Source: Mucilaginibacter robiniae (GTDB lineage: Bacteria > Bacteroidota > Bacteroidia > Sphingobacteriales > Sphingobacteriaceae). From it: a DNA stretch of 64,000 bases. This document shows positions 55,057 to 62,036 of the stretch, one piece after another. The stretch lies in assembly GCF_012849215.1 (NCBI RefSeq), contig NZ_CP051682.1:2294001-2358000 (forward strand), given 5' to 3'. Position 1 is the first letter of the stretch. Every line of letters begins with the position of its first letter. A program made the translations under genes and the position numbers. The notes beneath the pieces were generated by a model. That model was not told the origin of the DNA. It worked only from the letters and a program-made list of their open reading frames with translations, and did not search any database.

Positions 55057-56121
55057 ATGGCACACCACCTGAATTTCAACGAAGCCCATCAGGAATACAG
55101 CTTTTTCAGCGTAAAAGAACGCGCTTGGCATGGATTGGGCAAAATCGTAGAACAATACCTCACCAGCGCAGAGGCGATACAATTCGCCGGTTTGAACTAC
55201 ACTGTAGAAAAACGCCCTTTATTTACCATCGACAGCAACACAGATTGCCGGAACAACGAAGAAGCCGTTCCCGATATAGCCGTACCAAATTATTTTGCCA
55301 CCATCCGCAGCGACACCGAGCAGGTTTTAGGGGTAGTCGGTAAGGATTATGAGGTTGTACAGAATGTAAACGCATTCGAGTTTTTCGATGCGATAGTCGG
55401 CGGTGGCCAGGGTATGCTGTATGAAACAGCAGGCGCATTAGGCAAAAGCGAACGCATATTCATCACCGCCAAGCTGCCCGGCTATATCCGTGTCGGCAAA
55501 GACGATTTTATAGAAAAGTACCTGTTTCTAACCACCTCTCACGATGGTTTCGGCAGCATTACCGCAGCATTCACCCCCGTCAGAATTGTGTGTAACAATA
55601 CGCTTAACGCTGCAATGCGTAACCATACCAACGCTATCAAAATCCGTCATACCGCATCTGCTGGCGACCGGCTTAAACAGGCGCATACGCTGATGGGTAT
55701 CAGTAACACCATGGCAAATGAAATGCAGGAAATCTTTAACCATTGGTCTACCGTCCGCATTACGGATCAGGAGGTGAAGAAACTGATACAAGTCGCTATG
55801 GTACCCAATAAAGAGGTATTCCATAACCTGATGGCCGGAAAAACCGATAAATTGTCAACTACCTACACCAACATGGTAGACAAGGTTTACGAATATGCTA
55901 TGAGCAGTCCGACACAGCAAATGAAAACGACTGCGGGTACTTTGTTCGGGGCTTATAACTCGGTAACCGGATACTTTCAAAATGTACGGAACTACAAGGA
56001 CGGTGAAGCCAAATTTAAATCCATCACCGAAGGAACAGCCAAACAAAGAGCGCAAACCGCCTTTGACCTGTGCCTGGATTTCTACAGGCACCTTAACGAT
56101 AATTTGCTGCAATTCAATTAA
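55057..56121 (+). CDS. DUF932 (phage/plasmid-like protein)
   Basis: 354 residues from the ATG at 55057; an upstream in-frame ATG overlaps SSB and adds 21 unrelated residues. It has FFSVKERAWHGLGKIVEQYL, VVGKDYEVVQNVNAFEFFDA and LTTSHDGFGSITAAFTPVRI followed by VCNNTLNAAM, all hallmarks of DUF932/TIGR03299. Members travel on plasmids, phages and integrative elements; the function is unknown. A hairpin follows at 56129. Confidence 0.9.
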   Translation: MAHHLNFNEAHQEYSFFSVKERAWHGLGKIVEQYLTSAEAIQFAGLNYTVEKRPLFTIDSNTDCRNNEEAVPDIAVPNYFATIRSDTEQVLGVVGKDYEVVQNVNAFEFFDAIVGGGQGMLYETAGALGKSERIFITAKLPGYIRVGKDDFIEKYLFLTTSHDGFGSITAAFTPVRIVCNNTLNAAMRNHTNAIKIRHTASAGDRLKQAHTLMGISNTMANEMQEIFNHWSTVRITDQEVKKLIQVAMVPNKEVFHNLMAGKTDKLSTTYTNMVDKVYEYAMSSPTQQMKTTAGTLFGAYNSVTGYFQNVRNYKDGEAKFKSITEGTAKQRAQTAFDLCLDFYRHLNDNLLQFN

Positions 56122-56128
56122 TCATCCT

Positions 56129-56150
56129 AAAGGGGGAGCCATCCCCCTTT
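56129..56150 (+). terminator. GC-rich hairpin between DUF932 and the next gene
   Basis: AAAGGGGG pairs with CCCCCTTT around AGCCAT and is followed by CTTAAAAAAC. It lies 8 bases after the DUF932 stop and 16 bases before the next ATG. It may act as a partial terminator or processing site within the cassette. Confidence 0.5.
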
Positions 56151-56165
56151 CTTAAAAAACGCAAT

Positions 56166-56693
56166 ATGACACGTTCAAATCTTCATATCACTTTAAGTAA
56201 CGGCGAACGTATGCAATGTGTTGCCGACAGCAGTAGCGCACCTGAACAGGGCTACATCGTAGAGCAGCTTTTATTACCGTTACTATCCCTTAAAAATGCA
56301 GAAACGGAATTAACACTCCTTCAGGAACATTGCACCATGCAGGAACAGCGGAGTAACGCCACCTATCGTTATGAAATTAATTTACCCGCTCAGAACATTA
56401 CCCTTTACGAGGAAATTTATATGGCCGCTAAGGGCACATTTAAAAGGGGCTTAGACCTGACAGGCCGCTACCTTTCTTATCTCAAAAAGATAAAAAGCGA
56501 TGCTGAAAAACATACCAAACGGAAATTTAAGCACCTGACCAATCAGGAACTCATTGCACGGGCAAACAGTTTGCCTGACTTCAAACGGAATGACGAGGCT
56601 ACGGAACTTACCCGCAGGAGCCTGCTATCCAACGGTACTTTCCTCTACCATAGGAAAGGGAACACCCTCCTAATCCTAAAAGACGAACAGTAA
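56166..56693 (+). CDS. Hypothetical protein of the PRTRC cassette
   Basis: 175 residues with no recognised domain. Short strands at the N-terminus (NLHITLSNGERMQCVADSSS) are followed by a helical, lysine-rich C-terminal part (LKKIKSDAEKHTKRKFKHLT). No signal peptide or membrane segment. Its position between DUF932 and PRTRC protein E, on the same strand with a 25-base gap to the latter, suggests it belongs to the cassette. Confidence 0.65.
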   Translation: MTRSNLHITLSNGERMQCVADSSSAPEQGYIVEQLLLPLLSLKNAETELTLLQEHCTMQEQRSNATYRYEINLPAQNITLYEEIYMAAKGTFKRGLDLTGRYLSYLKKIKSDAEKHTKRKFKHLTNQELIARANSLPDFKRNDEATELTRRSLLSNGTFLYHRKGNTLLILKDEQ

Positions 56694-56718
56694 TTATCCA
56701 CCTTAAGAACTCTCAAAA

Positions 56719-57309
56719 ATGACAACGAACTTTTTTCAAAATATAGCTAGCCTGAACCTGAAAGGGGTTTGGAAACTGGCCATTACCACCGACGACAAAG
56801 GCCATTTTATCGTATCCCAATTATTTCATACCGCCTGCGGGGATAAAGCCGTCAACCTCATTGTGCCGCTGACCCTTTCCGGTACCGCTGAAGAATTGGA
56901 CGAAGCCTTTTTTGACACGGTAACCGAACCGACCCTCAAAAGCGCAGGACTGCAAACCAATATGGAAGCCCATTTAAAAAGCGTAACGGTAGCCCAAGCT
57001 GCCTCCAAAATGGAACAGGATCAAAAGAACCGGGAAAAGGCACAAGCCACCGCAACCGCTACGAAAAAAACCGACGATGTAGAACTGCCCGAACCCAAAA
57101 TCAGCAAAGAGGAAAAGAAGAAAATTTATGAGGAAGCAATGGAACAGGTAACCGAACGGATTAAAAAGTTCAAATTTTCCGAAGCGCTGAGCATCCTGCC
57201 AGCCATCGAAGACCATCCGAACAAAGCAAACGAGTTGAAAAAGAAACGCCAGTATCTGGAACAACAGGCCAACCTCTACGAAAAAGCACTTTTAAACTTT
57301 AACGCTTAA
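56719..57309 (+). CDS. PRTRC system protein E
   Basis: 196 residues: N-terminal FFQNIASLNLKGVWKLAITT and the IVPLTLSGTAEELDEAFFDT segment, then a long charged helical region and a C-terminal ALSILPAIEDHPNKANELKK repeat-like tail. This pattern is that of protein E of the ParB-related, ThiF-related cassette. The cassette is conserved on plasmids and integrative elements, and its biochemical role is unknown. Protein C follows 11 bases later. Confidence 0.8.
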   Translation: MTTNFFQNIASLNLKGVWKLAITTDDKGHFIVSQLFHTACGDKAVNLIVPLTLSGTAEELDEAFFDTVTEPTLKSAGLQTNMEAHLKSVTVAQAASKMEQDQKNREKAQATATATKKTDDVELPEPKISKEEKKKIYEEAMEQVTERIKKFKFSEALSILPAIEDHPNKANELKKKRQYLEQQANLYEKALLNFNA

Positions 57310-57320
57310 CCCTTACCGCT

Positions 57321-57539
57321 ATGATACAGACAAAATTACTGCCACGGGTTTTTATCCACACCGAGAACGGACAAAAAATACGCCTGACCGACCCGAACGA
57401 GGACTTCAGCCCCGAAGCGGTTTGCAATCATTACGCCAACCTCTATGCCATCCTGACCACCGCCAAAATTGTCGGCCCGGAGTTCAAAAACGATTTCAGG
57501 GAATACGAATTTGTATCGACCATCGGCACGAAAGGCTAA
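57321..57539 (+). CDS. PRTRC system protein C (ubiquitin-like)
   Basis: 72 residues, the usual size. It reads LPRVFIHTENGQKIRLTDPN then FSPEAVCNHYANLYAILTTA and ends FREYEFVSTIGTKG. Protein C is a predicted ubiquitin-fold protein that pairs with the ThiF-like E1 enzyme and E2-like protein B of the same cassette. The C-terminal Gly after TIGTK would suit such a conjugation system. Confidence 0.85.
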   Translation: MIQTKLLPRVFIHTENGQKIRLTDPNEDFSPEAVCNHYANLYAILTTAKIVGPEFKNDFREYEFVSTIGTKG

Positions 57540-57541
57540 CC

Positions 57542-57715
57542 ATGAAAAAGCACAACGAAGACAGATTAATACAGGAACGAAACCCACTGCAATGGAAACT
57601 ACATCAGCAAATCGCACACTTTGCCAAAGACCTCGACCGGTTACCCGATGCGCAGGAAGTCCGGCAAAATCCGCCACGCACCGCACCGCAGCATTTGTTA
57701 CCGATGGTTTTTTAA
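57542..57715 (+). CDS. Small hypothetical protein between PRTRC C and F
   Basis: 57 residues beginning MKKHNEDRLIQERNPLQWKL, starting 2 bases after the protein C stop and ending 17 bases before the protein F start. The tight fit favours a real gene over an N-terminal extension of protein F in another frame. It is basic and proline-containing with no recognised motif. Confidence 0.5.
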   Translation: MKKHNEDRLIQERNPLQWKLHQQIAHFAKDLDRLPDAQEVRQNPPRTAPQHLLPMVF

Positions 57716-57732
57716 GGCACCGCTTTACACCG

Positions 57733-58692
57733 ATGTACGCACCGGCCCCAGACCTGCCGGATCGTTCTACCACAGAACGGGATTTTTTTAAATCCCGTTC
57801 TTACCTCGGGAATCATTACCAGTTGGAACTGGCCGATTTTCGTTCCCTGCCGTATCCCTATAATGTGCTGATGGCTGAACGGGAATTGCTTTGCAAACTG
57901 CGGGTGAAAGACAAGTACCGCCACCTGACCATTACAGCGCAGGAGAACAGCGAACTCTGCCTGACCATCGCAGAAACGTTCGACGAGGATTTTTGCCTGT
58001 ACTATATCCCTGTCATGCCCATTTACCAGTTATGGCAAAACGAAGCACATGTACCCTGCGCCGAACTGCTGACCGCCGTTTGCGCTTACCTCTATGCCGG
58101 AGCTGGTATCAGTTATTATCGGGACGAAGACACGTATATGTATGCCAATTACGAGGTCATGGAAGACTGGATAAACGATGATGGGGACGATGGCGAGGAA
58201 GATGAATACGTCCTTGAAAAGGCAGACCTTGAAAATGCGAAGATACAGGGTGATTTCATACAGGCTAAAATGATGGAAACGGGCTTTCGTCAAAGTCTGG
58301 ACAGCCTGATCACCAATTTTAAAGCCGGGAGTGCATTTGAAAAGGAATGCCTTAAAGTTGCGCAAACTTGTCTGCAATTAGAAAAGGATTTTCCGAACGC
58401 TAACCTGTTTCAGCATGCCAGTTTGCAGGATTATGAAGTAGAGGATTACGAAGATCATGACGTAGGCATGCAGGAATATATTTCCTTTATCGGGAGCGTG
58501 AACGATAATCTAAGCGAACGTTTGAAAAACATGGTCAACGATGATTTTAATGAGCGCGCCCGTTATCAGGAACCCGAAATCATTACCTTTTTTAACAAAG
58601 CCCAACCCGCCTATATGAATGAATTAGCCTATGAGCAACGGGCGTTCAGGTTGATAGACGATTTATGTACCCTTTTATACCGTAAGCCATGA
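57733..58692 (+). CDS. PRTRC system protein F
   Basis: 319 residues from the ATG at 57733; the frame is open for 88 more codons upstream, but that part overlaps protein C and is of poor quality. Segments include QLELADFRSLPYPYNVLMAE, DFCLYYIPVMPIYQLWQNEA and an acidic stretch (DDGDDGEEDEYV). The C-terminus is helical, MNELAYEQRAFRLIDDLCTL. It overlaps protein B by 4 bases (ATGA), showing coupled translation. Identification rests on order and pattern. Confidence 0.75.
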   Translation: MYAPAPDLPDRSTTERDFFKSRSYLGNHYQLELADFRSLPYPYNVLMAERELLCKLRVKDKYRHLTITAQENSELCLTIAETFDEDFCLYYIPVMPIYQLWQNEAHVPCAELLTAVCAYLYAGAGISYYRDEDTYMYANYEVMEDWINDDGDDGEEDEYVLEKADLENAKIQGDFIQAKMMETGFRQSLDSLITNFKAGSAFEKECLKVAQTCLQLEKDFPNANLFQHASLQDYEVEDYEDHDVGMQEYISFIGSVNDNLSERLKNMVNDDFNERARYQEPEIITFFNKAQPAYMNELAYEQRAFRLIDDLCTLLYRKP

Positions 58693-59408
58693 AAGATTTA
58701 ACCGGCACATTCGGAAATTTATATGAGCCAGTAAAGGCTTTAATTATCCTGCGCAAGACAGGCGAAAGCCAACAAAGCGATTATTATATCGAAAGTTACG
58801 ACATGGACGACAAAGGTTGCCCCATCAACGGGCATCCCTTATCCGTCAGGGAAAGCAACAGCTTGGCGAAAGCCTTGCAGGCGGGGGAAAAGAAAGCACA
58901 GGGATTTTTAACGCCTAAAGACTTAATGCCCCCGAACGTTTTGCACCTGAACAGCGGTGCGGACGGTTATGTGATATGGCATACGCCACCCCAACCCGTT
59001 AAACTATTGTTTACCGAAAATTTAGGTATTCCTTCTGCAATGGCCCATATCCCCGCATTGGTATGGAAAGCCGGGAAAGGCAGCCTGCAGCTATTTGCCG
59101 TATATGCTGCGGAATTTGAAGAAACTACACCGCTTTTTTATGCCCCGTTCTTTAACATCTATCCTGATGGCAGGGTATGCATGGGTAACGTGCGCATCCG
59201 CATCCCGAACGATTGTGGCTTGGAACGATTTATGGAACGGTGGCAGGAGTACTTTTTCAACAGCTATTTCAGCCACCTGATCGGCGGCCATGAACCCATC
59301 AAAGGGAATATCGTGCAGTTGTGGCAACAACTGACCGCCAACGCAGAGCCATTCCCAACCGAAGTACTGAACCCAACCCCATACCAACTCAAAAACTTGC
59401 TCCGATGA
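58689..59408 (+). CDS. PRTRC system protein B (E2-like)
   Basis: 239 residues with APFFNIYPDGRVCMGNVRIR, the conserved protein B signature, whose Cys could be the E2-type catalytic residue. Also visible is FGNLYEPVKALIILRKTGES at the start and YFSHLIGGHEPIKGNIVQLW near the end. It overlaps protein F by 4 bases at its start and ThiF by 4 bases at its end (ATGA both times), so the three are translationally coupled. Confidence 0.85.
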   Translation: MKDLTGTFGNLYEPVKALIILRKTGESQQSDYYIESYDMDDKGCPINGHPLSVRESNSLAKALQAGEKKAQGFLTPKDLMPPNVLHLNSGADGYVIWHTPPQPVKLLFTENLGIPSAMAHIPALVWKAGKGSLQLFAVYAAEFEETTPLFYAPFFNIYPDGRVCMGNVRIRIPNDCGLERFMERWQEYFFNSYFSHLIGGHEPIKGNIVQLWQQLTANAEPFPTEVLNPTPYQLKNLLR

Positions 59409-60207
59409 ATACTTTAACCGCCGTACATTTCACCGATAGTTATTTAGTTAATCCTATCCGATTACCGTTAACCTCATAGGCGCAGGGGGAACGGGTAGCC
59501 AGATGCTCACCAGCCTTGCCCGGATGAACCAGGCCATGCTTGGTCTCGACTATCCCGGCCTGATGGTCACCGTTTATGACGATGATACGGTAAGCCCTGC
59601 CAACCTCGGCAGGCAGTTGTTTGCAGAAGCCGAGGTAGGCTTACCTAAAAGTGTCGCTCTGGTCAACCGGATTAACCGCTTTTTCGGAACGAACTGGAAA
59701 GCGGTTACCAAGCGGTACGATACCGAAACGCTGCACTACCTGCCCGACCACGGCAAGGCCAACCTGTATATTACCTGCGTGGATCATGCCGCCGCACGTT
59801 TTGAGGTGGGTTCGATTTTAGCGCAGTACCGGTCAGGTTATGGCTATGACTGTAACAAACCGCTGTATTGGATGGACTTGGGCAACAGCAAAGATACCGG
59901 TCAGGTATTGTTATCCACCATCGGCAACCTGAAACAGCCCCCTTCGGAAAAGTTCACCCCGGTGGGTAACCTGCCTTTTGTGACGGAGACCTTTAAAGAT
60001 TTACTGGAAACCGCGGACGCCACGGACGATACGCCAAGCTGCTCCCTCGCAGAAGCCCTGACCAAACAGGATCTTTTTATCAATTCCACCTTAGCCAACA
60101 TGGGGGCCTCTCTTTTGTGGCAATTGTTCCGGGAAGGGATTTTGCTGCACCGGGGGTTCTTTCTGAACCTACACGATTTCAGGGCACAGCCTATCAAAGT
60201 GGCTTAA
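59405..60207 (+). pseudogene. PRTRC system ThiF family protein, frameshifted near base 59460
   Basis: Translation from the ATG at 59405, which overlaps the protein B stop, gives MNTLTAVHFTDSYLVNPIR and then hits a stop at 59489. In the frame shifted by one base, from 59461, the expected ITVNLIGAGGTGSQMLTSLA follows and runs to a stop at 60205. GAGGTGS is the ATP-binding loop of ThiF/E1-like adenylating enzymes. A single-base deletion at 59458-59461 explains both halves. The next in-frame ATG (59503) would drop the ATP loop, so the gene is probably inactive unless the base call is wrong. Confidence 0.8.
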
Positions 60208-60217
60208 ATCATTCGGT

Positions 60218-60324
60218 ATGGAAATCACCGACCTGAACGGGCAGCTTATTGAAATCAAGATTAGCCGCTGGCCTTACTGCAGGCCGATGATTACCAGCAT
60301 TACCGCTATGCCGACTCGGTGTAG
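60218..60324 (+). pseudogene. Decayed small gene after ThiF
   Basis: The ATG at 60218 gives MEITDLNGQLIEIKI, and a different frame further on reads LALLQADDYQHYRYADSV before a stop at 60322. Read together they look like one short protein broken by frameshift. The function is unknown. The stretch 60325-60800 shows no further gene; a frame at 60419-60685 has no recognisable motif. Confidence 0.35.
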
Positions 60325-60800
60325 CTGTTACTGGTAAAAACGACAGGCTTATTGGGTAGACTGGTGCCTAAAATTATTGCTGCTGAAAACCTAAAATATA
60401 AGTGCGCCGCCCGGCCACTTGCTCCTTGCATCCGCAACAGGCCGTGCGGCAGGTGGTGTGCCTGACTTTCAAAGAATCACGCCCCTATGGTCAGCTTGCT
60501 TTTTTGAAATACAGGCTTGTTCTTATATAAAGAATGGTCAAGGTAAAAAATGGATCCGGCTGAATCTAAACTCAGGCACTTATGTTTTCGGGATAAGGTT
60601 AACCACCCTACATGCGGATAAGGGGAAGGTTAAAATTCCCGTGCGGAAGCCCGGTTCCCTATGCAAATTGCAGACCGATAGGTAATTCAGCTGAACTCCG
60701 CTTTATTTTTTTCAGGCACTGACTCACAAAAGCAACAGGCATAATTCCGGGGCGCTTTTGCCCAGGATTCATGCGAAAACGGTCGCTTTTAAGGCAATGG

Positions 60801-61466
60801 TCAGAGAGGCGGCTGAGCGAAGCTTTCCAAGGCATCCTCGAAATCTTCCTTAATGAAAGGCCATTCCTTTTCTTTTAGACAGATAGGGTCAAAATCCTCG
60901 TCAGCCTGTTCAAAGTCCGTAAACTTCTGAAAGACAAGTTGTTCATTATGCGTCCATTCATAAGCCTTCGCATGCAAATCGATCATTTGTTTAACGCTGT
61001 ATTGCTCCAGGAGCTCATGTAAATCCCAGAAATCTTTTTTTCTGCCGCCTCGCTGTACAACATCCACTTTCATCGCGATAATGTCTGCCACTGATGCCAG
61101 GCGGACATCATCCACTTCCGTCACCTCGTTCATAAAGGATTCACTGGAATAATAAATATCCACTTTGACAACTTCGTCTTTATGCTCGCCAACCAGGTAG
61201 GATTTTCCAAATACGGGGTCGTTGCCGAAATCACCGCTTACAAAGGGAAAGGTTTCCTGCAAATACGCCTCAATCGCTTTGTAGTCAACCGTCCCGTAGT
61301 CACCGGCATCCGCGAACAGGTCGATGTCAACGGACATGCGGTGGCCTAAGTACAGGCTCAAAGCTGTACCCCCGACGAGCCGGTGGCCTTTTAAGAGCTC
61401 GCCCTTCATGAGGGTAAGCAGGGTTGTGCGCAATCGATCCGAAACTGTTTCCCAGTGTAGCATCAA
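60801..61466 (-). CDS. AbiEii-like nucleotidyltransferase toxin
   Basis: 221 residues. The nucleotidyltransferase motif is GGTALSLYLGHRMSVDIDLF at residues 32-51 (GG...DxD with Asp47 and Asp49), followed by KVDIYYSSES as the third acidic strand and MKVDVVQRGGRKKDFWDL. This matches the AbiEii/AbiGii toxin family, which transfers nucleotides to RNA acceptor stems. It overlaps the HTH gene by 4 bases, an arrangement typical of toxin-antitoxin operons; AbiEi is absent and the HTH protein probably takes its place. Confidence 0.88.
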   Translation of the reverse strand: MMLHWETVSDRLRTTLLTLMKGELLKGHRLVGGTALSLYLGHRMSVDIDLFADAGDYGTVDYKAIEAYLQETFPFVSGDFGNDPVFGKSYLVGEHKDEVVKVDIYYSSESFMNEVTEVDDVRLASVADIIAMKVDVVQRGGRKKDFWDLHELLEQYSVKQMIDLHAKAYEWTHNEQLVFQKFTDFEQADEDFDPICLKEKEWPFIKEDFEDALESFAQPPL

Positions 61467-61972
61467 CTGGTCTTTTGTCTTAAAAACGAAGGCTGGCGGG
61501 AATGTGCTTTCGTATGATTAATAATGGCATCCACTATATCCGCTCCGTAATACCGCTTGATCTCCTGTTTTTCTTCTTCGTTGCCGCGTTCCCATACGCG
61601 GCGAACAACCGCTTTCCTTTGCTGCTGCCAATTGATCTTAGCGAAATCGGTATCCCAAAAAAGAATCCTCCTGATCTTTGAAAAATCAGGATGGTCAGTT
61701 TTATGGAGTTTGTCCTTAACCAGCCGCGTTTCGTATAGTGCTTGCAGAACGGCCATGGTGCTTTCCTCGAATCCGAGCCCCTCATCAATTTTCACGGCTA
61801 CTTCGGGCGTCATTTTCCGGCTGCCTTTGATGATGGCATTGATGGTCTGGGCAGGAACGTGAATATTCCTGGCAAAAGCATTTTGCTTCAGGTTTCTTTT
61901 TTTGAGCTGCCGGTCAAGAATGGCTCCGGGATGAATCCCACAATATTTCTCAATCCACTTCTCCATATTCAA
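61463..61972 (-). CDS. HTH antitoxin-like protein (HigA-type plus DUF6922-like)
   Basis: 169 residues. The N-terminal XRE/HigA-type HTH (about 10-75) reads GIHPGAILDRQLKKRNLKQN then PAQTINAIIKGSRKMTPEVA. The C-terminal part has ILFWDTDFAKINWQQQRKAV and VWERGNEEEKQEIKRYYG, as in DUF6922 proteins found with AbiEii genes. Encoded first, overlapping the toxin by 4 bases, it is the probable antitoxin and autoregulator. Confidence 0.85.
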   Translation of the reverse strand: MNMEKWIEKYCGIHPGAILDRQLKKRNLKQNAFARNIHVPAQTINAIIKGSRKMTPEVAVKIDEGLGFEESTMAVLQALYETRLVKDKLHKTDHPDFSKIRRILFWDTDFAKINWQQQRKAVVRRVWERGNEEEKQEIKRYYGADIVDAIINHTKAHSRQPSFLRQKTS

Positions 61973-62036
61973 AAATAAACAGATTTGTTTATTTTATTCA
62001 ACTTTTCAGAAATTAATTGATCATTCGATGCAATAA

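Noticed and set aside
57469..57732. N-terminal extension of PRTRC protein F
   Set aside because: The 88 extra codons overlap protein C and the small gene at 57542 and do not resemble protein F; the ATG at 57733 fits the gene spacing.
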